A stretch of 64,000 nucleotides of DNA from positions 1 to 64,000 of the forward strand of contig QCIX01000003.1 of assembly GCA_003216355.1 (NCBI GenBank). Direction: 5' to 3'. The position numbers were made by a program, and so were the translations under genes. The notes beneath the pieces were generated by a model that was given only the letters and a program-made list of their open reading frames with translations, was not told where the DNA came from and ran no database searches. Below are positions 21,980-32,537 of this stretch, in pieces. Numbering within the stretch: position 1 is the first letter of the stretch; each line of letters starts with the position of its first letter. This DNA comes from Prochlorococcus sp. AG-402-N23. GTDB taxonomy: Bacteria > Cyanobacteriota > Cyanobacteriia > PCC-6307 > Cyanobiaceae.

Positions 21980-24565
21980 TTGATGAAAATATTTCCAAGC
22001 GAATTTTCAAATTCTGCTTGGAAATATTTTATTTTTGCCAAAGAAATTGCTTATAAAAATCATCAACAAAACGTAGACTCTGATAATTTATTATTAGCTC
22101 TGATAAAAGAGGACAATTTTACAAAAAAGATCTTAAAAAATAATAATATAAATCTAAAAGATCTTGAGAGGGAAATAATTTCTTCATTAAATGCCAAGGC
22201 AAAAATGAAAAATAAACAAGATAATTTATATATTGGTGACACTCTTCACAAAATATTTTTGAGGGCAAATGATATTAAAAATAATTTAAATGATGTAGTG
22301 ATATCAACAGAACATTTAGTTTACGGTTTGACTTATGATGATAAATATGGGTTTCATATTTTAAATCAAAAAGGTATTCCAGAATTTCTTGAAACTATAA
22401 AGAAAATGAAGTCAGATCCGTCAGTAAAAAATGAATTTAATAGTTCTAATGAGTCTTTGGAAAAATATAGTATTGATCTAACTCAATCTGCACGAGATGG
22501 GATTTTAGACCCAGTTATTGGTAGGGATGAAGAGATTAGAAGAACAATTCAAATATTGAGTAGAAGAACAAAAAATAATCCGGTTCTTATTGGAGAACCT
22601 GGGGTTGGCAAAACAGCCATTGTAGAAGGGTTAGCCCAAAGAATTGTTAATGGCGATGTACCTTCTGCGCTACAAGATAGGAAACTAATTTCATTAGATA
22701 TGGGTTCACTTTTAGCCGGAGCAAAATATCGTGGAGAATTTGAAGAAAGAATAAAAAATATCTTAAAGAAAGTTAAAGAATCAGACGGTAAGATTATCCT
22801 TTTTATTGATGAAATTCACACGGTAGTTGGTGCAGGCGCTAGTGGAGGTTCTTTAGATGCAAGCAACCTATTAAAACCAATGCTTGCTAGAGGAGAACTC
22901 AGATGTATTGGTGCTACTACTATTAATGAACATAAACAAAATATCGAAAAAGATCCTGCTTTAGAACGAAGATTTCAAAAAATAAAAGTTGATGCTCCTT
23001 CAATAGATGATACTGTATCAATTTTAAGAGGATTGAGAGAAAGATACGAAGTTCATCATAGTGTGAGAATTTCTGATAATGCTTTAGTTGCTGCTGCAAC
23101 GCTTAGCGAAAGATATATTAACGATAGATTTCTTCCTGACAAAGCAATAGATCTAATCGATGAAGCAGCCTCAAGATTAAATATGGTCATAACTTCCAAA
23201 CCTGAAGAAATTGATGAAATTGATCGTAAAGTTCTTCAGTTTGAGATGGAAAAATTATCTTTAAAAAGAGAAACAGATGATTTTTCTATAGAAAGATTAA
23301 AAAAAATCAATAATGAACTTGTATCCCTTAAAGATAAACAGGCAGAATTAGGTGCTCAATGGAAAAAAGAAAAAGATGAAATTGATGAGATTAGCACCAT
23401 AAAAGAAGAAATTGAATCTGTTCAATTGCAAATAGATCAAGCCAAAAGGAGTTTTGACCTCAACAAAGCAGCAGAATTAGAATTTGGAACTTTAAATTCT
23501 TTGCAAAAAAAATTGAAAGACAAAAGTGATTCGCTAGTAAATTCCAAAAAAAATGGAGATACAAGTCTTTTGAGACAAGAGGTAACTTTTGATGATATTG
23601 CAGAAGTCGTTTCAAAATGGACCTCTATTCCAGTACAGAACTTAAACCAGTCTGAAAAAGATAAACTTTTGAGCCTCGAGTCAATCCTTAAAGAAAAAAT
23701 TATTGGTCAAGATTGTGCAATTAGGGCAGTTGCAGATTCCATTAAAAGATCAAGGACTGGTCTAAATGATCCAAGCAAGCCATTAGCCAGTTTTCTCTTT
23801 TTAGGTCCAACTGGTGTCGGAAAAACAGAGCTAAGTAAACTAACAGCCAAAATTATATTCGATTCAAATTCTTCAATTACAAGACTGGATATGTCTGAAT
23901 ATATGGAAAAGCATTCAGTGAGCAAAATTATAGGCGCGCCTCCAGGATATTTAGGTTTCGAGTCAGGCGGTCAACTAACTGAAGCTGTACGCAAAAATCC
24001 TTATTCATTGATACTTCTTGATGAAATAGAGAAAGCTCATAAAGATATTTTAGATATTCTCTTACAGGTTCTTGATGACGGAATCATTACTGATGGTCAA
24101 GGTCGTACAATCAATTTCAAAAATTCAATCATTGTTCTCACAAGTAATTTAGGAAGTCAATCAATAAATGATTTATCAGTTAGAAAAGAAGATAAAAATG
24201 AAATTAAAAAAGTTATAGATAATGAAATTAAAAAATTTTTCAAGCCTGAGTTTTTAAATCGACTTGATGAAATAGTTATTTTTAATAATTTAGAATTAAA
24301 TGACATAAAAGAAATAGCAAAAATCCAGCTTCAACATTTAGAAAAAAGACTTAACAAAAAAAACTTAAAATTCAAAATTACGGATGAGGCAATTAACCAA
24401 CTTGTCGAAAATAGTTTCGATCATGCTTATGGCGCAAGGCCTTTAAAAAGAATTATTCAAAAACAAATTGAGACAAAAATTTCAAATAATATATTGAATA
24501 ATCATTACCTTTTTAAAGACGAGATTTATATTTATCTGGTTAATAGAGAGATAATTGTTGATTAA
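21980..24565 (+). CDS. clpB2: ClpB-family AAA+ disaggregase (ClpB2-like)
   Basis: Two AAA modules ([31 protein letters not shown]) with a ClpB-type coiled-coil middle domain. Confidence 0.88.
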   Translation: MMKIFPSEFSNSAWKYFIFAKEIAYKNHQQNVDSDNLLLALIKEDNFTKKILKNNNINLKDLEREIISSLNAKAKMKNKQDNLYIGDTLHKIFLRANDIKNNLNDVVISTEHLVYGLTYDDKYGFHILNQKGIPEFLETIKKMKSDPSVKNEFNSSNESLEKYSIDLTQSARDGILDPVIGRDEEIRRTIQILSRRTKNNPVLIGEPGVGKTAIVEGLAQRIVNGDVPSALQDRKLISLDMGSLLAGAKYRGEFEERIKNILKKVKESDGKIILFIDEIHTVVGAGASGGSLDASNLLKPMLARGELRCIGATTINEHKQNIEKDPALERRFQKIKVDAPSIDDTVSILRGLRERYEVHHSVRISDNALVAAATLSERYINDRFLPDKAIDLIDEAASRLNMVITSKPEEIDEIDRKVLQFEMEKLSLKRETDDFSIERLKKINNELVSLKDKQAELGAQWKKEKDEIDEISTIKEEIESVQLQIDQAKRSFDLNKAAELEFGTLNSLQKKLKDKSDSLVNSKKNGDTSLLRQEVTFDDIAEVVSKWTSIPVQNLNQSEKDKLLSLESILKEKIIGQDCAIRAVADSIKRSRTGLNDPSKPLASFLFLGPTGVGKTELSKLTAKIIFDSNSSITRLDMSEYMEKHSVSKIIGAPPGYLGFESGGQLTEAVRKNPYSLILLDEIEKAHKDILDILLQVLDDGIITDGQGRTINFKNSIIVLTSNLGSQSINDLSVRKEDKNEIKKVIDNEIKKFFKPEFLNRLDEIVIFNNLELNDIKEIAKIQLQHLEKRLNKKNLKFKITDEAINQLVENSFDHAYGARPLKRIIQKQIETKISNNILNNHYLFKDEIYIYLVNREIIVD

Positions 24566-24614
24566 AAATCTATATTAAAGAATCATTTATAACTGGAAAT
24601 TTAACAACTTTAAT

Positions 24615-25085
24615 CTAAGATTTGAACCAATCAGGAATTTCCTCATAACTTGCTTTATTCGATTTATTTTCTTTTGATTCTGTTTTCCAACAACATGTTC
24701 TGCCCTTATCCTTATCCTGTAAGTATTCATTAGCCCATCTCCAGATTAATTTAGAGGTGAACTCCATTCCCACATTATCCATAATTCTCAGATCTAAAGC
24801 ATCTAAGTCATGTAATTTTTCCCAGTAATTTAGCAAAGGGTCATCTTTATTTATTAAAAAAGTATGATCAAACTGCTCCTTTAGTCTATTTTCTAGGGGC
24901 TTTAGACTTGAAAAATCGACAACAAAACCATTTAGGTCTAATTTTTTTGCAGTGAACCAAAAGGTGAATGATCTTGAATATCCATGCACAAATCTGCAGT
25001 GGCCTTCATGGCGCCATTGCCGATGTGAACAGGGAAAATCCTCGTAACTTTTGCTGCATGAAAATTTCAGAGAATGAATATACAT
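24615..25085 (-). CDS. 6-pyruvoyl-tetrahydropterin synthase / QueD-like protein
   Basis: HCRFVHGYSRSFTFWF...VVDFSSLKPLENRLKEQFDHTFLI; PTPS/QueD-like fold. Confidence 0.75.
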   Translation of the reverse strand: MYIHSLKFSCSKSYEDFPCSHRQWRHEGHCRFVHGYSRSFTFWFTAKKLDLNGFVVDFSSLKPLENRLKEQFDHTFLINKDDPLLNYWEKLHDLDALDLRIMDNVGMEFTSKLIWRWANEYLQDKDKGRTCCWKTESKENKSNKASYEEIPDWFKS

Positions 25086-25148
25086 CAATTAACTGTTAGG
25101 ATAATTTTTAATAAAACACATTTAGTAGGATTTAACATAACGAACATA

Positions 25149-25808
25149 ATGACTTATTCAACTAAATTTTCGATAGAGGATCTACGCTTTGATAATTATG
25201 GATTAATCCCTGCAATAGCACAAGATTGGCTTGACGGATCAGTTCTTATGATTGCTTGGATGAACAAAGAATCTTTGACAATGACACTTGAAACCAAAAA
25301 CGTTCATTATTGGAGTAGATCAAGATCCGAAATTTGGAGAAAAGGAGCTACAAGTGGAAGTACCCAAATACTTAAGGAGATAAGATTCGACTGCGATAAT
25401 GATGCACTAATCCTCTTGATTGAACAAAATGGTTCAGGAGCATGTCACACTGGGGAAAAAAGTTGTTTTTTCAACGAAATCCAAATTAATCAAAGTGATA
25501 AAAAAGAGAAAAAAACAACTCCCTTCTCAAATATTTGCTCTGAATTATTCAATACAATTAACGAAAGATCAATAAATCCCTCAGAAAAAAGTTACACAAA
25601 TCATTTATTAACAAAAGGCAGTAATACTATTTTGAAAAAAATAGGAGAGGAATCTGCAGAATTTATAATGGCTTGCAAAGATAATGATAAAAATTCAATC
25701 TCAAATGAAGCTGCTGATTTAATTTATCATCTGCAAGTAGCCCTTATGCATAAAGGCGTTGAGTGGAGAGATGTACTTGCTGTTCTAGAATCAAGAAGAA
25801 AAAATTAA
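25149..25808 (+). CDS. hisIE: Bifunctional phosphoribosyl-AMP cyclohydrolase / phosphoribosyl-ATP pyrophosphatase
   Basis: HisI (DGSVLMIAWMNKESL...SGACHTGEKSCFF) fused to HisE (KKIGEESAEFIMACKD); ORF track start lies upstream, ATG at 25149 preferred. Confidence 0.93.
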   Translation: MTYSTKFSIEDLRFDNYGLIPAIAQDWLDGSVLMIAWMNKESLTMTLETKNVHYWSRSRSEIWRKGATSGSTQILKEIRFDCDNDALILLIEQNGSGACHTGEKSCFFNEIQINQSDKKEKKTTPFSNICSELFNTINERSINPSEKSYTNHLLTKGSNTILKKIGEESAEFIMACKDNDKNSISNEAADLIYHLQVALMHKGVEWRDVLAVLESRRKN

Positions 25809-25948
25809 ATAATTAAAATTTATAATTAATAATTTTTTTAACCTAAAAATTTTAAAAAATAATGTTAACTAATTATTAATTAATTATTACATGTATGGCT
25901 TATTACTGAATTGACTATAAGTTGAATATATCAACAATGAGGTAAATC

Positions 25949-26872
25949 GTGAGTTCATTAAGCGATTTTCTTGGAGAAATAGGTCGTCATCAACTTTTGA
26001 CTCCCGAAAGAGAACTCACAATGGGCAGAAAAGTCCAAGAAATGGTCGTGCTTGTTAATAGATGTCAAGAGGCAGGAGGGAAAGGCCCCGCTTGTGAATA
26101 TTCCGAAGCTGAGAGAAAAAAGATCAAAATTGGTGAAAAAGCTAAAAACGAGATGATAACAGCCAACCTAAGACTAGTTGTCAACCTTGCTAAGAGATAC
26201 CAAGGGAAAGGATTAGAATTACTGGACTTAATTCAAGAGGGGACATTAGGTCTTACAAGGGCCGTAGAAAAATATGATCCTTCTAGAGGACATAGATTTT
26301 CTACTTATGCTTATTGGTGGATTAGGCAAGGTTTAAACAGAGCATTGTCAACTCAAAGTAGAACGATAAGGATTCCTGTTAACATTAATGAAAAACTTAC
26401 AAAACTAAGATCAGCAAAATCAAAACTTATGCAACTTAAGGGTATTCCACCCACTAGTGATGAGCTAGCTGAAGAAATGAAAATAACTAAAGAGGAAATT
26501 GACGAACTCCTTTCTTGTGAATTGAGAAGCATAACTGTTAGTCTCCAAGGTACTGTTAAATCAAAATCAGATCCTTCCGAGTTGGTTGATATTCTTCCAA
26601 GTGATCAAACTCCCCCAATGGAATTAGCCGAATTAGCCGAAAGGACAGCCTCAGCTTGGAAGTTATTAGATAAAGCAAATCTAACTGAGAAAGAAAGAAA
26701 GATAGTAAGCCTAAGATTTGGTTTAGACGGCTCAAATGAATGGAGAACTTTAGCTGAAGTTGCAAGACATATGAGTTGTAGCAGGGAATATTGCCGACAA
26801 GTTGTTCAACGTGCTTTAAGAAAACTTAGAAAAGCAGGAATACAGAATGGATTAGTTGATAGTATTAGCTAA
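25949..26872 (+). CDS. RNA polymerase sigma factor, RpoD/SigA-like group 2
   Basis: Sigma-70 region 2 (NLRLVVNLAKRYQGKGLELLDLIQEGTLGLTRAVEKYDPSRGHRFSTYAYWWIRQ) and region 4 HTH; GTG start. Confidence 0.95.
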   Translation: MSSLSDFLGEIGRHQLLTPERELTMGRKVQEMVVLVNRCQEAGGKGPACEYSEAERKKIKIGEKAKNEMITANLRLVVNLAKRYQGKGLELLDLIQEGTLGLTRAVEKYDPSRGHRFSTYAYWWIRQGLNRALSTQSRTIRIPVNINEKLTKLRSAKSKLMQLKGIPPTSDELAEEMKITKEEIDELLSCELRSITVSLQGTVKSKSDPSELVDILPSDQTPPMELAELAERTASAWKLLDKANLTEKERKIVSLRFGLDGSNEWRTLAEVARHMSCSREYCRQVVQRALRKLRKAGIQNGLVDSIS

Positions 26873-26909
26873 AAATTACATTAAAAATATTTAAATTTCA
26901 TTTATAAGG

Positions 26910-27278
26910 ATGAAAGAGAATTACAAAGCCCAAGAAAAAATCTATGATGCTGAAGTTTTAGAGAGTTCAACATTTGATGAAAATATCATTATCAAGATTC
27001 TTATTAAAGCAGGAAGAACAATTGCCAAGCCTGCCTTAGAAGTTTTGGAGATGGCTTTAGATCCTTATACTCCAGCACAAGTAAGAGTTTCATTAATGGC
27101 TGCTCTAGCATATTTGATTATGCCATTTGATCTTTTCCCTGACTTTATGCCTTTAGTTGGGTTTAGTGATGATTTTGTAGCTCTCACAGCAGTACTCAGT
27201 ATATGGAGCAAATACATGACTCCCTCAATAAGAGCAAGAGCAGAGAATAAGCTTAATAAGTTATTTCCTTTTTATTAA
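26910..27278 (+). CDS. DUF1232-domain protein
   Basis: Motif RVSLMAALAYLIMPFDLFPDFMPLVGFSDDFVAL. Confidence 0.85.
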   Translation: MKENYKAQEKIYDAEVLESSTFDENIIIKILIKAGRTIAKPALEVLEMALDPYTPAQVRVSLMAALAYLIMPFDLFPDFMPLVGFSDDFVALTAVLSIWSKYMTPSIRARAENKLNKLFPFY

Positions 27279-27599
27279 ATGAGTAAATTATCTATACAGG
27301 AAGAAAAAGAACTCGTCTCCTTCATTAAAGATTGGTTAAAATCGCATAGATTTACCCAAAAAGACTTAGCAAATGAATTTAATATTAAATCGAGCAGAAC
27401 CTCGGAGATTATTCTCAAAATTAAAGAATTATATAAAAAAGGGGGCATGTTCAATATTGCAAAAAATCTTATAAAGATTGAGCAAAAATGGTTAAACAAT
27501 ATCAATAACGATTATCGAGAAACGAAACAAACACCGCCATATAATCAATTAGATATCGACTCATTAGTAAACCAGATGAATCAAGATACTAGTAAATAA
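27279..27599 (+). CDS. Small HTH-like hypothetical protein
   Basis: 106 aa; possible HTH FTQKDLANEFNIKSSRTSEIILKIKELYKKG. Confidence 0.65.
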   Translation: MSKLSIQEEKELVSFIKDWLKSHRFTQKDLANEFNIKSSRTSEIILKIKELYKKGGMFNIAKNLIKIEQKWLNNINNDYRETKQTPPYNQLDIDSLVNQMNQDTSK

Positions 27600-27792
27600 A
27601 TATTATTTAAAATATTATATTTTTAATTAAAAAAGATATGAACTCTTAAAACTAATCTTTAAATAAATATCGTTTTAACTCCTAGATATGATAAATAATT
27701 GAACTATTAAAGCAAAAATATTATCTATTATTACTATAATTGGTTCTTTTTAATTAATAGTTAATAATTACTAAATTTTTTCATAAATATAT

Positions 27793-28107
27793 TTAAAATG
27801 CCTGAATCCAGGGGTAAATATCATAATTAATCCATATACCTTTTTCCCAATATATATCCTCCTCAATGAGATCTTTCAACTCGTTTACATCATTAGCATT
27901 AAAAATTCCAAACAAATATTTGCTACATTTTGTTGGCCCTAATGTAACTAGAATATCACGATCTTTTAAGTTTTTAAGTCTATTAAGATGTTGTTCACGA
28001 AATGGTTCTCTTTTAGAAATTGCATCTTCACAGTACCATCCAAAAACTACAAACTTTTCCATTTTTAGATATAAATAATAGAATAAATACATACTAAATA
28101 ATTGCAC
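27793..28107 (-). CDS. YCII-related domain protein
   Basis: YCII-like FVVFGWYCEDAISKREPFREQHLNRLKNLKDRDILVTLGP; start probably downstream of the listed one. Confidence 0.7.
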   Translation of the reverse strand: MQLFSMYLFYYLYLKMEKFVVFGWYCEDAISKREPFREQHLNRLKNLKDRDILVTLGPTKCSKYLFGIFNANDVNELKDLIEEDIYWEKGIWINYDIYPWIQAF

Positions 28108-28159
28108 ATATTACACGCAAATTGCTATGTTATTTATTACAACTTTCTTATAATTAATT

Positions 28160-28516
28160 ATGCTAACTGGTAGCGATCTCCTTGCAAAAGTTAAAGAACT
28201 TGGTGATGTTAGCAAATCTGAGCTAGTTCGCGCCTGTGGTTATGTTTCCAGTAAGAAAAACGGAGGTGAACGCTTAAACTTTACCGCATTCTATGAAGCA
28301 CTTTTAGAAGCAAAAGGGGTAAATCTTGGTGATTCTGGAGTTGCGGGTATTGGAAAAGGTGGAAGAAAACTTAGTTATATAGCTACAGTACAAGGCAATG
28401 GAAATCTTCTGATTGGGAAAGCATATACAGCACTTCTTGATTTAAAAGCTGGTGATGAATTCGAAATTAAGCTCGGAAAGAAACAAATCAGATTATTACC
28501 TTCAGAAGAATCTTAA
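28160..28516 (+). CDS. AbrB-family (cyAbrB) transcriptional regulator
   Basis: MLTGSDLLAKVKELGDVSKSELVRACGYVSSKKNGGERLNFTAFYEALLEAKG; C-terminal AbrB-like domain. Confidence 0.9.
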   Translation: MLTGSDLLAKVKELGDVSKSELVRACGYVSSKKNGGERLNFTAFYEALLEAKGVNLGDSGVAGIGKGGRKLSYIATVQGNGNLLIGKAYTALLDLKAGDEFEIKLGKKQIRLLPSEES

Positions 28517-28595
28517 AGAAAAGACAAATTGGTTATATTATTTTTTAATTATTTTTCAATAATTAATTCTTTTAATTAATAAATTATCTTTGTAA

Positions 28596-29438
28596 TTATT
28601 TTTTTTGATCAGCAGCTAAACGCATTTCTTTACAAAATTCACCAACATGATCGACAACTTCTTTTTCACTTGAACTAGAAATTCTTTTTACAAATGCACT
28701 CCCAATAATTACCCCATCTGCTCCCCACTCACGAACTTTATTAACATGATCTGGAGTGGATATTCCAAACCCAACAGCAATTGGATTGCTATTTACATCT
28801 TTTAATTTAGAGATTAGACTTTCTACTCTATTTTCCATTTTGTTTCTCTCACCAGTGACACCTGTAACACTTACTAAATAAGTAAAGCCTTTTGTATGAT
28901 CTGATATTTGTTTCATTCTTTCAAAAGGAGTAGTTGGGGCTACCAATAAAATTAAGTCCATAGAATTGCTACTTACTATTTTAGAAAATTTATAAGCTTC
29001 CTCTAAAGGGAGATCAGGAACTATTAGGCCAGAAACTCCAGCATTAGATGCCATCTCACAAAACTCTTCAAAGCCAAAACATAGTAATGGATTTAAGTAA
29101 GAAAAAAGGATGATGGGAATATTTAATTTACCTTTTAAAGACTCTAAAAGTTTAATTACTTTTCTTAGGCTAGTGCCTGACTTTAAGGCGCGAGAGGCCG
29201 CCACTTGAATAACTGGTCCGTCTGCAAGTGGGTCACTGTAAGGTATACCTAATTCAATAAGGTCAGCTCCATTTTCTTGTAACTTTAATAAGATCTCAGA
29301 TGTTATTTCAATATTTGGATCCCCAGCCATTATAAAAGGCATCAAAGCTAATTTTTTTTTATTTTTTAACTCACAAAACATCTCATCTACCTTAGATAAA
29401 GATTCATTTTTAATAATTTGCATTTTGTTATCTTTCAT
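28596..29438 (-). CDS. trpA: Tryptophan synthase alpha chain
   Basis: LMPFIMAGDPNIEITSEILLKLQENGADLIELGIPYSDPLADGPVIQ; VGFGIST. Confidence 0.97.
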   Translation of the reverse strand: MKDNKMQIIKNESLSKVDEMFCELKNKKKLALMPFIMAGDPNIEITSEILLKLQENGADLIELGIPYSDPLADGPVIQVAASRALKSGTSLRKVIKLLESLKGKLNIPIILFSYLNPLLCFGFEEFCEMASNAGVSGLIVPDLPLEEAYKFSKIVSSNSMDLILLVAPTTPFERMKQISDHTKGFTYLVSVTGVTGERNKMENRVESLISKLKDVNSNPIAVGFGISTPDHVNKVREWGADGVIIGSAFVKRISSSSEKEVVDHVGEFCKEMRLAADQKK

Positions 29439-29465
29439 GATTTTTAGATTTTTTCTATGAAAAAT

Positions 29466-29786
29466 TTATGTATTTTTTTCTAAATCTTCCATTAGTTTCT
29501 GCTGCTTTTCCTTTGACAATGAGTTGAATTTGGTTTCTAGTTTATCATTAACAACTTTTTCATACTTTTTTCTATAACGCTTCCTTTGTTCCATAAAAGT
29601 CATTTTTCCATTTATAACTCTATAAACATAAGATGTGACCCAAGTAATAACAATCAAAATCAAAATACAACTGGAGAGAGTAGTGGCTGTAAAATTGTCG
29701 ATCCCAATTTGCGGTGCAAATTTATAACTAATTAATCCTATTAATGAAATAAATAAACCTATTTGTATAACTTTTCCTTTAGTCAA
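29466..29786 (-). CDS. DUF3007-like membrane protein
   Basis: Two TM segments; typical neighbour of ndhL in cyanobacteria. Confidence 0.7.
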   Translation of the reverse strand: MTKGKVIQIGLFISLIGLISYKFAPQIGIDNFTATTLSSCILILIVITWVTSYVYRVINGKMTFMEQRKRYRKKYEKVVNDKLETKFNSLSKEKQQKLMEDLEKNT

Positions 29787-29790
29787 TTAT

Positions 29791-30024
29791 TTACCCTTTA
29801 CCACTTCCTCTTAGTCTGAGATTTAAAAATGGAGAAAATAAAATTAAACCTGGGAAGAAAAGAAATACAAGGCCATAAATTCCTAATCTTTCAAATTTGC
29901 CCATAATATTCCATCTATTATTCATCCAGTAAAATAGTAACAATGGGATAAGCAATAAATAGGCAGAAATAATTCCGATATAAGCAATTAAAGTAGCGAA
30001 TGAATTATTGAAAAAACTTTCCAT
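29791..30024 (-). CDS. ndhL: NAD(P)H-quinone oxidoreductase subunit L
   Basis: 77 aa, two [42 protein letters not shown]. Confidence 0.85.
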   Translation of the reverse strand: MESFFNNSFATLIAYIGIISAYLLLIPLLLFYWMNNRWNIMGKFERLGIYGLVFLFFPGLILFSPFLNLRLRGSGKG

Positions 30025-30103
30025 TTTAATTTATGGTTGCTTAGTTAAAACATAACAACTATTGGAAGTTATCGTCAGAACTAAAAATAAATAATTAAAT
30101 AAT

Positions 30104-30188
30104 GGGAGTGGGGGGACTTGAACCCCCACGAGCTAAATCGCTCGACGGATTTTAAGTCCGGCGCGTCTACCAATTCCGCCACACTCCC
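30104..30188 (-). tRNA. tRNA-Leu (anticodon UAA), intronless
   Basis: Reverse strand reads GGGAGTGTGGCGGAATTGGTAGACGCGCCGGACTTAAAATCCG...GGGGGTTCAAGTCCCCCCACTCCC; 7-bp acceptor stem, long variable arm, TAA anticodon. Confidence 0.96.
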
Positions 30189-30287
30189 AAAGGAATTTGC
30201 GCTTTCTAATCGTAGCTGAAAGTAACCCATTTAACCAAGAAAAATTGGAATATTTACACTTTTAATTGTCGGATTAAATCTAATTTT

Positions 30288-31337
30288 TTAATTTACTATT
30301 CCTTCTACTTGCCATCGTAAAGTTTCACCTGCATGAAATGGCTTTATTTGTCCGACAATATTTTTTTCTTCAACAACATCAATATATTCTTTAATTTTGT
30401 TAGGTCTAGAAACTAATTTTAGTTTTTCTTTATTTGGTGGGACATTATAAAAATTAGGGCCATTCAAACTTGCAAACTTTTCAAAATTATCTAGAGCATC
30501 CTCCTCTTCGAAAACTGTTAAGTAGCTTTCTATTGCTACTGGCGAATTAAAAATGCCTGCACATCCACAAAAAGCCTTCCACTTCCTAAGGTGTGGAGCA
30601 GAGTCAGTCCCCAAGAAAAAACATTTTTTCCCACTTGTTGCCGCTCTCCTTAAAGCGAGTCTATTATTTTCCCTCTTAGCAACTGGTAAGCAGTAAAAAT
30701 CACTATTTAAGCCTCCAAAAAACATTGCATTTCTATTTATATGCAAATGATGCGGAGTAATAGTAGCCCCAATATTATTTTCTTGCACAAAATCCACTGC
30801 ATAAGAGGTGGTTATATGTTCTAGAACGATTTTTAATTTTGGAAATCTTTTGGTTATTTGAGAAAGTTCTTTATCTATAAAAACTTCTTCTCTATCGAAT
30901 ACATCTACTTCAGAATCAGTCACTTCCCCATGAATTAAAAGAGGCATTCCAAAATCTTGCATTAATTCAAAGATCTTATATAGATTTTCTATTTTCCTAA
31001 CTCCATGACTGGAATTTGTTGTGGCATTAGCAGGATATAATTTTGCTGCAAAAAAAACATTATTTTTAAAACCATTAATTAGTTCCCCTTTATCAGTGTC
31101 ATCTGTAAGATAAATTGTCATTAATGGTTCAAACTTAGAACTTTCTGGTAGCGCTTCAAGAATAGATTTCCTATAAGAAATAGCGCTATTGATTGATGTT
31201 ATGGGACTTTTAGTATTTGGCATAACAATGGCTCTTCCAAAATATTCCGAAGTAAACTGAATGATATTTTTTAATACAAGACCTTCTCTTAAATGTAAAT
31301 GCCAATCATCAGGTTTTATTATGTTTAAAGTCTTCAA
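30288..31337 (-). CDS. pyrC: Dihydroorotase
   Basis: KPDDWHLHLREG; VLEHITTSYAVDFV; class II PyrC. Confidence 0.96.
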   Translation of the reverse strand: MKTLNIIKPDDWHLHLREGLVLKNIIQFTSEYFGRAIVMPNTKSPITSINSAISYRKSILEALPESSKFEPLMTIYLTDDTDKGELINGFKNNVFFAAKLYPANATTNSSHGVRKIENLYKIFELMQDFGMPLLIHGEVTDSEVDVFDREEVFIDKELSQITKRFPKLKIVLEHITTSYAVDFVQENNIGATITPHHLHINRNAMFFGGLNSDFYCLPVAKRENNRLALRRAATSGKKCFFLGTDSAPHLRKWKAFCGCAGIFNSPVAIESYLTVFEEEDALDNFEKFASLNGPNFYNVPPNKEKLKLVSRPNKIKEYIDVVEEKNIVGQIKPFHAGETLRWQVEGIVN

Positions 31338-31455
31338 AATTTTTTCTATTTAATCAATTTTAACAGCAAATTAAAATTGACAATAAATTATAGATATTCG
31401 AGGATAGTTATTAACCAATTATGAAATTTTTTATTATCTAAATTAAATCTTAAAT

Positions 31456-32535
31456 ATGAGTGATTTTTTATCTCCAATAATAGAAATAGTTTTAGGCGTA
31501 GTTCTACTTTTTGCTGGAGGAGAGTTCTTTATTCAAGGAGCCATATTTTTATCTTTAATTTTAGGAATACCTCAAATAGTAATTGGTTTGACAGTTGTTT
31601 CTCTTGGAACAAGCTCTCCTGAGTTGTTGGTAAGTTTGAGTTCAATTTTAAAAGGCAGTGATTCGCTTGCGGCAAGCAATGTAATTGGAAGCAATATTTT
31701 TAATGTTCTCGTTGTTTTGGGCATAAGCTCATTGATAACTCCTCTTAAAGTAAAAAGCAGAATCGTCAGAAGAGATGTGCCTCTTTTAATGGCAATTTCT
31801 TGTGCAGTTTGGGCTATGTCATCAACAGGCTTATTAACATTGCAAGCAGGGGTATTTCTAATATTTTGTTTAATCTTAAATACAATATGGGAAATCAATA
31901 CCATCAATGAGAAAGGAGAGGAGACAAAAGATGCTGAACCAGAGATAGAAGAATTAAAAGATAGCCATAAAGGGAAAATGAATATTTTACTAAAGTTAAT
32001 ATTAGGAATATTTCTTTTAAGCTTTGGTTCAAATATTTTAGTAAATGGTTCTAAAACGCTCGCTACTCTTTTGGGTGTAAATGAAATTGTTATTGGTTTA
32101 ACTATCGTCGCAACTGGGACATCTTTACCAGAATTAGTAACTTCAATAATTGCTGCATTTAAAGGCAAAACAGATCTTGCGATTGGTAATGTAATAGGAA
32201 GTAATTTACTCAATCAACTTTTAATCCTTGGAAGTTGCAGTATTTTTTCAGGATTTAAAGGTTTAGTAATTGAACAGAGTCTAATAAAAGTTGACTTACC
32301 TTTTATGCTTTTAACTACCTTTGCATGCTTACCAATTTTCTGGAGCAAAGGAAAAATCACAAGAATTGAAGGATTTATTTTGCTTAATCTTTATATTTTC
32401 TACATTCTCGATAAGATACTTTTCCTAAATGGATTTAACTTCCTTACTGAATTAAGGATAGGTTTATTTATTTACTTTGCATTACTTATAGTTTTTCTGA
32501 TTGTTCAAGAAAAATTAAAATTTTTAAATTCATAA
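31456..32535 (+). CDS. Calcium/sodium antiporter (CaCA family, YrbG-like)
   Basis: Two alpha repeats: GLTVVSLGTSSPELLVSL...NVIGSNIFN and GLTIVATGTSLPELVTSI...NVIGSNLLN. Confidence 0.92.
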   Translation: MSDFLSPIIEIVLGVVLLFAGGEFFIQGAIFLSLILGIPQIVIGLTVVSLGTSSPELLVSLSSILKGSDSLAASNVIGSNIFNVLVVLGISSLITPLKVKSRIVRRDVPLLMAISCAVWAMSSTGLLTLQAGVFLIFCLILNTIWEINTINEKGEETKDAEPEIEELKDSHKGKMNILLKLILGIFLLSFGSNILVNGSKTLATLLGVNEIVIGLTIVATGTSLPELVTSIIAAFKGKTDLAIGNVIGSNLLNQLLILGSCSIFSGFKGLVIEQSLIKVDLPFMLLTTFACLPIFWSKGKITRIEGFILLNLYIFYILDKILFLNGFNFLTELRIGLFIYFALLIVFLIVQEKLKFLNS

Positions 32536-32537
32536 TT

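Noticed and set aside
26618-26645. Tandem GAATTAGCC repeat in the sigma factor gene
   Set aside because: Encodes the ordinary ELAELAERTA segment of the sigma factor; a chance codon repeat.
27600-27792. Very AT-rich 190-bp gap as possible sRNA locus or origin
   Set aside because: No clear stem-loop, DnaA-box cluster or conserved motif visible; cannot be supported from sequence alone.
31572-32213. 213 aa minus-strand ORF
   Set aside because: Fully antisense to the CaCA antiporter; its apparent internal repeat is the shadow of the antiporter's two alpha repeats.
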